This document shows, piece by piece, positions 24,625 to 35,226 of a stretch of 50,701 nt of DNA; the first letter of the stretch is position 1, and the number at the start of each line of letters is the position of its first letter. Under the pieces are notes generated by a model that did not search any database, was not told where the DNA came from, and was given only the letters and a program-made list of their open reading frames with translations. Source of the DNA: Nemertoderma westbladi (Eukaryota; Xenacoelomorpha; Nemertodermatida; Nemertodermatidae). The DNA lies in NCBI GenBank assembly GCA_032718475.1, contig JAUCBJ010000537.1, positions 1 to 50,701 of the forward strand. Direction: 5' to 3'. The position numbers and the translations under genes were made by a program.

Positions 24625-25168
24625 TACTACTACTACTACTAGGATCGGCATGCTGCATTGCAGCTGCATTTTTAAGAATGCTGTGCCGGCTTATCGACAA
24701 AATTGCACCGCCACAACTCCCTATCACCCATGATATTTGCTAGATCATCCGCATCTTCAAGGCCAGTGTCCTTTAAGATGCGTCTCAAGAAAGTCATGGG
24801 CTGTCCACCATGCTTATTCACTCCATGAGGCTGCCAAAGTACAAGATCATGCACTGGCTGGTCCTCACGGCGAAAGCAATGTCCTGCAAAGCGGAGGCGA
24901 TTTTGTTCTAGTGTCAAGCTTGGGGGAACCAATGAGACACCTCCAATGTTATATAGTGTCTGGTTGGAGATGTGTGCATTGTACTTGACACAATGAACCC
25001 GGCGTAGCATTCTTATGAATGTGCCATCCAGAGATTTGGTGTCCTCAGCAGTTAGAGCCCAGCATGGACTCCCATAGAGGAGTACTGGAACTACTGCTGC
25101 TCTAAATAATCGGACCTTAAGTGTCCGATTAATTCTCGGTGATTTCCAAATCCTGGAAAGCCTATCAA
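24625..25168 (-). mobile_element. 5'-truncated LINE copy in the array (copy B)
   Basis: Nearly identical to 18057-18600 with a constant offset of 6568 bp, the same truncation point, the same TAG tail and the same 10-base flanks (24615-24624, 25169-25178). The surrounding satellite also matches. It therefore arose by duplication of the array with the LINE in it, not by a second insertion. A few base changes separate the copies (for example near 18071, 18117 and 18500). Confidence 0.9.
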
Positions 25169-26365
25169 TCCCCCGTCCACCAACTCCATCTACTTCTGAC
25201 ATACCCTGTCCACCCATTCCATCTACCTCTGACATCCCATGTCCACCAACTCCATCTACCTCTGACATCCCCCGTCCACCCACTTCATCTACCTCTGACA
25301 TCACCGCTCCAACCACTCAATCTACCTCTGACATCCCCTGTCCACCAACTCCATCTACTTCTGACGTACCCTGTCCACCCATTCCATCTACCTCTGACAT
25401 ACCCTGTCCCCCAACTCCATCTACCTCTGACATCACCGCTCCAACCACTCAATCTACCTCTGACATCCCATGTCCACCAATTCCATCTACTTCTGACGTA
25501 CCCTGTCCACCCATTCCATCTACCTCTGACATTCCCAGTCCACCAACTCCACCTACATCTGACATCCCCCGTCCACCAACTCCATCTACTTCTGACATAC
25601 CCTGTCCACCCATTCCATCAACCTCTGACATCCCATGTCCGCAAACTCCATCTACCTCTGACATCACCGCTCCAACCACTCAATCTACCTCTGACATCCC
25701 CCGTCCACCAACTCCATCTACTTCTGACATACCCTGTCCAAACATTCCATCTACCTCTGACATCACCGCTCCAACCACTCAATCTACCTCTGACATCCCC
25801 TGTCCACCAACTCCATCTACTTCTGACGTACCCTGTCCACCCATTCCATCTACCTCTGACATTCCCTGTCCACCAACTCCATCTACTTCTGACGTACCCT
25901 GTCTACCCATTCCATCTACCTCTGACATCACCGCTCTAACCACTCAATCTACCTCTGACATCCCCTGTCCACCAATTCCATCTACTTCTGACGTACCCTG
26001 TCCACCCATTCCATCTACCTCTGACATTCCCAGTCCACCAACTCCATCTATCTCTGACATCCCCCGTCCACCAACTCCATCTACTTATGACATACCCTGT
26101 CCACCAACTCCATCTACCTCTGACATCACCGCTCCAACCACTCAATCTACCTCTGACATCCCCGGTCCACCAACTCCATCTACTTCTGACGTACGCTGTC
26201 CACCCATTCCATCTACATCTGACATTCCCAGTACACCAACTCCATCTACCTCTGACATCCCCCGTCCATCAACTCCATCTACTTCTGACATACCCTGTCC
26301 ACCCATTCCATCTACCTCCAACATCCCCTTTCCACACACTCCATCTACCTCCAACATCCCATGTC

Positions 26366-26442
26366 ATGTCCACCCACTCAATCTACCTCTGACATTCCCC
26401 CGTCCACCAACTCCATCTATCTCTGACATCACCGCTCCAACC
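26366..26442 (+). repeat. Left copy of the 77-bp duplication flanking the LINE
   Basis: Identical over 77 bp to 28136-28212, which lies immediately after the LINE, and to the single-copy site 29534-29610. It begins ATGTCCACCCACTCAATC and ends CACCGCTCCAACC. Confidence 0.9.
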
Positions 26443-28135
26443 GATCCCACTTTGAAAAGCTCCTCAATAATGACAGGGTATTGCCTGATAACTTTATAGA
26501 AGTAAAAGTGTCTGAGTCTGTACTCCCAGATATTCCCATTGGCGATATCTCTTTTGCAGAAGTGAAGGCTGCTGCAAAGAGCATTAAGACCAATCGTGCC
26601 AGTGGAGTAGATGGTGTTCCCCCTGAGGTCTTTAAAATACCTGAGTGTTTAAAGCTCATCTATCCCATCATAGTAGACATGTACCGAATAACAAGAGTCC
26701 CACAAGAAATGAAAACAAATAAGTTGGTGCCAGTTCCCAAGAAGGGCAACCTAACACTCTATGGTTCTTTTCGGGGAATCTCATTGATCTCGATTGCTGC
26801 AAAGCTATACAATAGGATTATATTAAATCGCATCAGGGATCCCATTGAGAGACTGCTCCGTGGAAATCAGAATGGGTTCCGTAAAGGTCGTGGGACCATG
26901 GAGCCCATTTTGGCACTTAGAAGGATAATTGAAGAGTTATCAAAAAAGAAAGACAGGCATCTGGCTGTTATCTTTGTTGACTTCTTCAAGGCCTTTGATT
27001 CAGTCTCTCGCTCACGTATGTTCAGCATACTTTCATTATATGGGATTCCTGATGAAATTATTGCAGCAATCAGATCAGTATACGATGGTTCGACAACATT
27101 TGTGTCTACTGTTGACGGTGACACAGAACCATTTGAAGTGTTATGGGGTGTCCTCCAAGGAGACACACTTGCACCATTCTTGTTCATTATTGTGGTTGAC
27201 TATGTTCTACGCATGTCCTTAGATCATTATAATGATGATGGGGTGATGATAACTCCACCTACTGGCTCCAGAAGTCGAGGAAATCCTGCCAAGTACCTAA
27301 CTGATCTAGACTTTGCTGATGACTTAGGAGTACTCTCAGAATCATTAGAGGGAGTCCAACGGCTCCTCAGCTCATTAGAACATGCTGCTTCTAGTGTTGG
27401 TCTTTTTATTAACTCCAGAAAGACCAAAATTCTGACAGTTAACTTTGAAAGTCCTCAGCAAGTCTCTGATCGGATGAGCATAAGCTCAAAGGATGGTATG
27501 CTTGAGCATGTGGACGACTTCTGTTACCTAGGATCATGGATCCGGAAGTCAGGTGAGGACCTTCGAATACGTAAGGGAAAGGCATGGGCAGCCTTGAATA
27601 GGCTTTCCAGGATTTGGAAGTCACCGAGAATTAATCGGAAACTTAAGGTCCGATTATTTAGAGCAGCAGTAGTTCCAGTACTCCTCTACGGGAGTCCATG
27701 CTGGGCTCTAACTGCTGAGGACACCAAATCTCTGGATGGCACATTCACAAGAATGCTACGCCGGGTTCATTGTGTCAAGTACAATGCACACATCTCCAAC
27801 CAGACACTATATAACATTGGAGGTGTCTCATTGGTTCCCCCAAGCTTGACACTAGAACAAAATCGCCTCCGCTTTGCAGGACATTGCTTTCGTCGTGAGG
27901 ACCAGCCAGTGCATAATCTTGTACTTTGGCAGCCTCATGGAGTGAATAAGCATGGTGGACAGCCCATGACTTTCTTGAGACGCATCTTAAAGGACACTGG
28001 CCTTAAAGATGCAGATGATCTAGCCAATGTCATGGGTGATAGGGTGTTGTGGCGGTGCAATTTTGTTGACAAGCCGGCACAGCATTCTTAAAAATGCAGC
28101 TGCAATGCAGCATGCCGATCCTAGTAGTAGTAGTA
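26443..28135 (+). mobile_element. Young 5'-truncated LINE inserted in the satellite
   Basis: A 1693-bp insertion between two identical 77-bp satellite segments. It starts inside the reverse-transcriptase frame (no 5' UTR or endonuclease), keeps that frame open to a TAA at 28089-28091, has a 44-bp 3' UTR and ends in a TAG-repeat tail (28120-28135). It shares its 3' part with copies at 18057, 24625 and 36541. Clade unassigned. Confidence 0.93.
26445..28091 (+). CDS. Reverse transcriptase, C-terminal two-thirds of a LINE ORF
   Basis: An RNA-dependent DNA polymerase that copies the LINE RNA at the nicked target. The frame enters from the truncation at about 26445 (SHFEKLLN, a motif usual just before the polymerase core), so there is no true start codon. 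In order: ASGVDGVPPEVFK, then VPVPKKGN and FRGISLISIAAKLYNRI, motif A AVIFVDFFKAFDSV (catalytic D), motif B GVLQGDTLAPFLF, motif C DFADDLGV (catalytic DD), a FINSRKTKIL segment, then the thumb and C-terminal region with GSPCWALTAEDT and RFAGHCFRREDQ. All catalytic aspartates are present and there are no internal stops across about 549 codons, so decay since insertion is slight. The endonuclease is missing, so the copy cannot move by itself. Confidence 0.92.
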   Translation, partial: SHFEKLLNNDRVLPDNFIEVKVSESVLPDIPIGDISFAEVKAAAKSIKTNRASGVDGVPPEVFKIPECLKLIYPIIVDMYRITRVPQEMKTNKLVPVPKKGNLTLYGSFRGISLISIAAKLYNRIILNRIRDPIERLLRGNQNGFRKGRGTMEPILALRRIIEELSKKKDRHLAVIFVDFFKAFDSVSRSRMFSILSLYGIPDEIIAAIRSVYDGSTTFVSTVDGDTEPFEVLWGVLQGDTLAPFLFIIVVDYVLRMSLDHYNDDGVMITPPTGSRSRGNPAKYLTDLDFADDLGVLSESLEGVQRLLSSLEHAASSVGLFINSRKTKILTVNFESPQQVSDRMSISSKDGMLEHVDDFCYLGSWIRKSGEDLRIRKGKAWAALNRLSRIWKSPRINRKLKVRLFRAAVVPVLLYGSPCWALTAEDTKSLDGTFTRMLRRVHCVKYNAHISNQTLYNIGGVSLVPPSLTLEQNRLRFAGHCFRREDQPVHNLVLWQPHGVNKHGGQPMTFLRRILKDTGLKDADDLANVMGDRVLWRCNFVDKPAQHS

Positions 28136-28212
28136 ATGTCCACCCACTCAATCTACCTCTGACATTCCCCCGTCCACCAACTCCATCTATCTCTGACATC
28201 ACCGCTCCAACC
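28136..28212 (+). repeat. Right copy of the 77-bp duplication
   Basis: Perfect repeat of 26366-26442, directly after the TAG tail of the LINE. The following bases (ACTCAATCTACC) match those after the empty site at 29611. Confidence 0.9.
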
Positions 28213-29533
28213 ACTCAATCTACCTCTGACATTCCCCCGTGCACCAACTCGATCTACCTCTGACATTTCCAGTCCACCAACTCCATCTACCTCTGACATC
28301 CCCCGTCCACCAACTCGATCTACCTCTGACATCACCGCTCCAACCACTCAATCTACCTCTGACATCCCCCGTCCACCAACTCCATCTACTTCTGACATAC
28401 CCTGTCCACCCATTCCATATACCTCTGACATCCCCTGTCACCCAACTCCGTCTACCTCTGACATCCCATGTCCACCAACTCCATCTACCTCTGACATCAC
28501 CGCTCTAACCACACCACTCAATCTACCTCTGACATCCCATGTCCACCAACTCCATCTACCTCTGACATCACCGCTCTAACCACTCAATCTACCTCTGACA
28601 TACCATGTCCACCAACTCCATCTACCTCTGACATACCATGTCCCCCAACTCCATCTACCTCTGACATCCCCCGTCCACCCACTTCATCTACCTCTGACAT
28701 CAGCTGTCCCCCAACTCCGTCTACCTCTGACATCCCATGTCCACCAACTCCATCTACCTCTGACATCACCGCTCCAACCACTCAATCTACCTCTGACATA
28801 CCATGTCCACCAACTCCATCTACCTCTGACATACCCTGTCCCCCAACTCCATCTACCTCTGACATCCCCCGTCCACCCACTCCATCTACCTCTGACATCC
28901 CCCGTCCACCCACTTCATCTACCTCCGACAAACCCTGTCCACCCACTCCATCTACCTCCGATATCCCCCGTCCACCCAGTTCATCTACCTCTGACATCAC
29001 CGCTCCAACCACTCAATCTACCTCTGACATCCCATGTCCACCAACTCCATCTACTTCTGACGTACCCTGTCCCCCAACTCCATCTACCTCTGACATCCCC
29101 CGTCCACCCACTCCATCTACCTCTGACATCCCCCGTCCACCAACTCCATCTACTTCTGACATACCCTGTCCACCCATTCCATCTACCTCTGACATTCCCA
29201 GTCCACCAACTCCATCTATCTCTGACATCCCCCGTCCACCAACTCCATCTACTTATGACATACCCTGTCCACCAACTCCATCTACCTCTGACATCACCGC
29301 TCCAACCACTCAATCTACCTCTGACATCCCCGGTCCACCAACTCCATCTACTTCTGACGTACGCTGTCCACCCATTCCATCTACCTCTGACATTCCCAGT
29401 ACACCAACTCCATCTACCACTGACATCCCCCGTCCATCAACTCCATCTACTTCTGACATACCCTGTCCACCCATTCAATCTACCTCCAACATCCCCTTTC
29501 CACACACTCCATCTACCTCCAACATCCCATGTC

Positions 29534-29610
29534 ATGTCCACCCACTCAATCTACCTCTGACATTCCCCCGTCCACCAACTCCATCTATCTCTGACATCAC
29601 CGCTCCAACC
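29534..29610 (+). repeat. Empty-site counterpart of the LINE insertion
   Basis: A single copy of the 77-bp segment in the same satellite context on both sides (CCAACATCCCATGTC before, ACTCAATCTACC after). It shows the state before the LINE entered. The right flank aligns with 28213 onward at a constant 1398-bp offset. Confidence 0.85.
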
Positions 29611-30180
29611 ACTCAATCTACCTCTGACATTCCCCCGTGCACCAACTCGATCTACCTCTGACATTTCCAGTCCACCAACTCCATCTACCTCTGACATCCC
29701 CCGTCCACCAACTCGATCTACCTCTGACATCACCGCTCCAACCACTCAATCTACCTCTGACATCCCCCGTCCACCAACTCCATCTACTTCTGACATACCC
29801 TGTCCACCCATTCCATCTACCTCTGACATCCCCTGTCCCCCAACTCCGTCTACCTCTGACATCCCATGTCCACCCATTCCATCTACCTCTGACATCCCAT
29901 GTCCACCAACTCCATTTACCTCTGACATCACCGCTCTAACCACTCAATCTACTCTGACATACCATGTCCACCAACTCCATCTACCTCTGACATACCATGT
30001 CCCCCAACTCCATCTACCTCTGACATCCCCCGTCCACCCACTTCATCTACCTCTGACATCACCTGTCCCCCAACTCCGTCTACCTCTTACATCCCATGTC
30101 CACCAACTCCATCTACCTCTGACATCACCGCTCCAATCACTCAATCTACCTCTGACATACCATGTCCACCAACTCCATCT

Positions 30181-30640
30181 ACCTCTGACAAAGCCTTTCC
30201 CCCAACTCCATCTACCTCTGACATCCCCCGTCCACCCACTCCATCTACCTCTGACATCCCCCGTCCACCCACTTAATCTACCTCCGACAAACCCTGTCCA
30301 CCCACTCCATCTACCTCCGATATCCCCCGTCCACCCATTTCATCTACCTCTGACATCACCGCTCCAACCACTCAATCTACCTCTGACATCCCATGTCCAC
30401 CAACTCCCTCTACTTCTGACGTACCCTGTCCCCCAACTCCATCTACCTCTGACATCACCGCTCCAATCACTCAATCTACCTCTGACATACCATGTCCACC
30501 AACTCCATCTACCTCTGACAAAGCCTTTCCCCCAACTCCATCTACCTCTGACATCCCCCGTCCACCCACTCCATCTACCTCTGACATCCCCCGTCCACCC
30601 ACTTAATCTACCTCCGACAAACCCTGTCCACCCACTTCAT
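30181..30640. repeat. Local 330-bp duplication with the GACAAAGCCTTTCCC variant
   Basis: The rare unit GACAAAGCCTTTCCC appears at about 30187 and 30517, 330 bp apart (10 units). Each is followed by the same series of units, including CACTTAATCTACC, which carries a stop in the SDIP frame. Confidence 0.75.
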
Positions 30641-32389
30641 CTACCTCTGACATCCCCGCTCCAACCACTCAATCTACCTCTGACATCCCCTGTCCACCAA
30701 CTCCATCTACTTCTGACGTACCCTGTCCACCCATTCCATCTACCTCTGACATACCCTGTCCCCCAACTCCATCTACCTCTGACATCACCGCTCCAACCAC
30801 TCAATCTACCTCTGACATCCCCTGTCCACCAATTCCATCTACTTCTGACATACCCTGTCCACCCATTCCATCTACCTCTGACATTCCCAGTCCACCAACT
30901 CCATCTACCTCTGACATCCCCCATCCACCAACTCCATCTACTTCTGACATACCCTGTCCACCCATTCCATCTACCTCAGACATCCCATGTCCGCCAACTC
31001 CATCTACCTCTGACATCACCGCTCCAACCACTCAATCTACCTCTGACATCCCCCGTCCACCAACTCCATCTACTTCTGACATACCCTGTCCATCCATTCC
31101 ATCTACCTCTGACATCACCACTCCAACCACTCAATCTACCTCTGACATCCCCTGTCCACCAACTCCACCTACTTCTGAGTACCCTGTCCACCCATTCCAT
31201 CTACCTCTGACATCCCCTGTCCACCAACTCCATCTACTTCTGACGTACCCTGTCCACCCATTCCATCTACCTCTGACATCACCGCTCCAACCACTCAATC
31301 TACCTCTGACATCCCCTGTCCACCAACTCCATCTACTTCTGACGTACCCTGTCCACCCATTCCATCTACCTCTGACATACCCTGTCCCCCAACGCCATCT
31401 ACCTCTGACATCACCGCTCCAACCACTCAATCTACCTCTGACATCCCCTGTCTACCAACTCCATCTACTTCTGACGTACCCTGTCCACCCATTCCATCTA
31501 CCTCTGACATTCCCAGTCCACCAACACCATCTACCTCTGACATCCCCCGTCCACCAACTCCATCTACTTCTGACATACCCTGTCCACCCATTCCATCTAC
31601 CTCTGACATCCCATGTCCGCCAACTCCATCTACCTCTGACATCACCGCTCCAACCACTCAATCTACCTCTGACATCCCCTGTCCACCAACTCCATCTACT
31701 TTTGACGTACACTGTCCACCCATTGCATCTACCTCTGACATTTCCAGTCCACCAACTCCATCTACCTCTGACATCCCCCGTCCACCAACTCCATCTACTT
31801 CTGACATACCCTGTCCACCCATTCCATCTACCTCTGACATCCCCTGTCCCCCAACTCCGTCTACCTCTGACATCCCATGTCCACCAACTCCATCTACCTC
31901 TGACATCCCATGTCCACCAACTCCATCTACCTCTGACATCCCCCGTCCACCAACTCCATCTACTTCTGACATACCCTGTCCACCCATTCCATCTACCTCT
32001 GACATGCCCTATCCCCCAACTCCGTCTAACTCTGACATCCCATGTCCTCCAACTCCATCTACCTCTGCCATCCTCCGTCCACCAACTCCATCTACCTGAC
32101 ATCCCCCGTCCACCAACTCCATCTACTTCTGACATACCCTGTCCACCCATTCCATCTACCTCTGACATCCCCTGTCCCCCAACTCCGTCTACCTCTGACA
32201 TCCCATGTCCACCAACTCCATCTACCTCTGACATCCCCCGTCCACCAACTCCATCTACTTCTTACATACCCTGTCCACCCATTCCATCTACCTCTGACAT
32301 CCCCTGTCCCCCAACTGCAAAATTTGCAAATTATATTGAAGTATTGGAATACACCATGTCCTGGAATATAGAGTCGTTATTCAGGTACC

Positions 32390-32394
32390 TGCCC
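32390..32394 (+). repeat. 5-bp target-site duplication (left)
   Basis: TGCCC directly before the LTR at 32395; the same TGCCC follows the other LTR at 48857-48861, though that lies at the start of a poly-C run. Confidence 0.75.
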
Positions 32395-33596
32395 TGTTCG
32401 CGCTTTTAGACCTTTAGCAGTTTAACCTGCCAAATTTAGGTGTCTTCTAGGTTATAAATCGACTTTAGCCTATGACAAGTATTTGATACACATAAACTAC
32501 ATTAGCCGAAGCCAGCCTATGCGCGACCATTCACCCACGGTTAAGGGAGACTGGATTCGGATGCTCTGACCTTATTGCGGTGTAGGCCTACTGTATTATT
32601 CGACTGATCGTTAATATATAATCTCTGACAAATATTATTCACTTTCGGGAAATATTAACAGTTCCTTTAGGACGTGGCGCTCTAAGTATGTAAACAGAGT
32701 TATAACTTACACTAAACACAACGGGATGGCTAATGATTCACGTATAAAGCGCATTCTTTAGGAGATGCTTTGTTATCTATCACACTCATGCACACTACCG
32801 CACAATGCTGCACACCGATCTGCCGACCTTCACTAATTGTAATCATATATAAGGAGAACAGCCACTGACACATGTAGGGTCTATGAAATAGCATTCAATT
32901 CACTCCAAAACCACTATAATGTAAGTCGCAATTGCTATATGTAACCGGTCTCTCTAACCTTCAGTATATCAAGAAGATTGGGGTTTTCTGATTATTTATC
33001 GATATTCTCCAAATATAACAATATTCCATCAACTGATACAATTAATAACCGACAGTAAATAGCAGTAAAATAATGCAGTGTTTGTATGTGACAATATGAG
33101 CAGTTTGTGATATGCAGATTTGGTTTGATATGATAGATAGAATAACAGTTATACGTTTCTATGATCAAAGCCGTTCTAATGTTTTGCTAAAGTCTGAAAC
33201 ACAGAATAATTCCACAGCCGATGTTCTGGCATCAGGAAAAAAGGTAAACAAAGACCACAATGCATTGTGCGATTTCCCGGAGGCCTCTGTGCAAGTAAAA
33301 TGAAAATCGCTCTGATTGGTCGAGTGAGTGAGCCTGAACAAAGAAAGCCAAAAGCTACACGTCGACATCTCAGCTGATAGATGTCGTCATCTGAAATACA
33401 CTGTATTAAGAGTATTTTGGTGCATTGCGGCATAAAATTGCTAGTTATGTCCGCTAAAGTACACATACAGAAGAAATGGCTTTTTATGTCTACTAAAACA
33501 CCTGTACAGTAAGGAAACGGCTTTTTATGTCCGCTAAAACACCTACAGAGTACTTAGCGGGGAAAATAACCAGCTAATTCCGCAAAAGCCTTTACA
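32395..33596 (-). repeat. 3' LTR (in element orientation)
   Basis: Aligns with 47655-48856 without gaps; I counted 10 substitutions (9 transitions, 1 transversion), about 99.2% identity. At 33445-33565 it contains three tandem repeats of about 40 bp around TTATGTCCGCTAAAAC. Small open frames inside (33112-33303, 33165-33368, 33176-33466) are mirrored in the other LTR and have no known features. Confidence 0.96.
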
Positions 33597-33606
33597 CCGC
33601 TCCCAG
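33597..33606 (-). promoter_or_regulatory. Possible polypurine tract
   Basis: On the minus strand the bases just before the 3' LTR read CTGGGAGCGG, a short purine run broken by single pyrimidines. This is the position of the plus-strand primer in LTR elements. The match is weak. Confidence 0.3.
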
Positions 33607-33674
33607 AAAATGGGATTTAATTCTATAAAATATAAAAAATCACAGTTTCTAAAATATAAAAATACTCTAAACAG

Positions 33675-35226
33675 TTAGTCTTTCATGCGAGGACGGCGTT
33701 TACGCAGTTTTTTGAGGCTAGCAAGAGTCCTTTTCTCTTTGGGGCGAGCCACTTTACTAGGAGGGCTATAACTCCTGTGTGAAGGGTGCAATACAATTGC
33801 ATCGGAAGGTTTAGGATTACAGTCGGTGTATCCGCCGGTCGAGGTACCTGGTTGATCTATATCAACCTCAGTGGAACGAGGTCGAACAACCTGGAGAGCG
33901 CATTTTAAGACAGCAGCACTTATTGGTCCCTGACGGGTCGTTTGCACAAAAGCGGTAGGTGGACCGTGTGTAGTATGAAATTTCCTTGGTTTGATGATTC
34001 TTTTCAACTCGCGTTCTCGGACTCTATCGGAATCGATATGCTTCTCCTCGAGCTGATTTTCCTCCGCTTGTTATTGAAAGCATTCGTCCAAAACTCTTGC
34101 AGAAAGTAGAGTCGTCCAAGTTCGATATCTTCTTAGAGATTCCGGATTTCCTGATCGAACTGAGATAAAGCTAATTCGTTTACCGCTTGGACTTGCTGCT
34201 GCAATTTACATTTCTCTAAACAATTATAGGTTCCTTTTTCGATCTTTTGACGAATAGTGTCCAACGCGTTTCATACAACTCTCTCCTCCGCCTCGGTGAC
34301 AGGTTGTATCGGGTTAAACCGGGACGATGATATGGTTGAATGGCGATATTAGATGTCCGTGTCTCAATCTGGCTAGGTAAGATGGGCGAATATCTAGGGA
34401 GCCCACAACCGGAGTGCCACCGACTAACCGTTCGGGTAACACTAGATCTTTGAACAGTGAGTACAGTTCGGGAGGATCCGTGATACTATTAGGATCAAGA
34501 GTCTGAGGTCTAACTAGGGAATGAGGAGGTCTGACCGAGTATTCCGGAACTCTGATCATAGGTTTATTTAAGGATCGTTTGAATCGAACGAGCATAGGTG
34601 ATACATCGAACAAGTTTCGCTAGAAACTCCCGTAAATATAGCGAGTAAAACCGTGTTTAAAGCAACGTCTCCGCGGATGTTTATGTCTTTCCATTTGTTG
34701 GTTGGGTCTTGGGCATTCATCGCAATAATACCAAAGACGCACGTCTTGTAGGGGAAACGCGGGTGATATTTATTCGGTTTTACAATGTTTCTCTCAAGAA
34801 TTCCAAATATACGTTGGAGTTACCGCGTTTATCCGGTTCTTTAACGTCTTCTCTTTCGAGTCGATTTCGAATAGAATTTTCGCATTCGATTTTTAGTTTA
34901 TCGTTCCGACTCCGCTGGGTAGGATATTTAAATAGTACCATTTCCCTTTCGGTGTCGACATAGTCCGTATCGTGTAAATCGATAGGATGGCCAGTAGTTA
35001 AGAAGTCCATATACGTACCATTACGATGCGTATAACGAGCGGTGAATTTTCTATAGTCCAATTCACGCGTAAGTTGCTCCTGGGACATCGGCAGTTCGAT
35101 ATAACGACCATCGTCCTCCGTAGTAGTTGGACTAGCGTCGCCGCGTATCAAGCTATCAACAAACGCTTGTAAAGGTAGAGTATATCGATCCCTGATACCA
35201 AGATCATCTTCTATCAACTCAGTCAT
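33675..35226 (-). pseudogene. Unrecognised third reading frame of the retrotransposon, decayed
   Basis: Seen: three open stretches in order on the minus strand: 35226-34780 (148 aa, starts MTELIEDDLGIRD), 34613-34314 (99 aa) and 34007-33675 (110 aa, very basic end KEKRTLASLKKLRKRRPR). The gaps between them also read as protein-like sequence in shifted frames, with stops, so this looks like one gene of roughly 500 codons broken by several frame changes and stops. The middle has one short hydrophobic stretch (ALNTVLLAIFTG) and a charged, probably coiled-coil part. There is no convincing signal peptide, transmembrane anchor or zinc knuckle, so an envelope gene is not supported. I do not recognise the family. 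Position between integrase and 3' LTR is that of accessory or env genes. Confidence 0.6.

Larger units (their letters stand above)
11855..32317. repeat. 33-bp satellite array with higher-order structure, about 620 units
   Basis: The unit is 33 bp and contains in order TCTGACATCCC, then CGTCC or TGTCC, then ACCAACT, then CCATCTACC. Sub-types differ at fixed places: GACGTACCC, ATCACCGCTCCAACC, CCAACATCCC, ATTCCCAGT. These sub-types recur in fixed order as 4-unit to 29-unit blocks and larger duplications. Some units are 34 bp and shift the frame. Three LINE copies interrupt the array. Long frames on both strands (for example plus 15337-17736, minus 13457-13951) follow from the period being a multiple of three. 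Plus strand is C-rich, minus strand G-rich. Confidence 0.97.

Noticed and set aside
11855-32317. Dozens of long open frames on both strands in the satellite (for example minus repeats of MSEVDGVGGQG and VRGRWSWWTGD, plus repeats of LPLTSPVHQLH)
   Set aside because: A 33-bp period keeps a frame open once one unit lacks a stop in it; the same DNA is open in several frames at once, and no unique domain, signal or exon structure surrounds them.
11855-32317. CRISPR array
   Set aside because: Units are contiguous with no unique spacers, the context is eukaryotic and no cas gene is present.
33112-33466. Small frames of 63-96 codons in the LTR, repeated at 48372-48726
   Set aside because: They recur only because the LTRs are copies; no motif, and different frames overlap on both strands.
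33675-35226. Envelope gene making the big element a retrovirus-like agent
   Set aside because: No signal peptide, no clear transmembrane anchor and no cysteine pattern of a surface glycoprotein could be seen.
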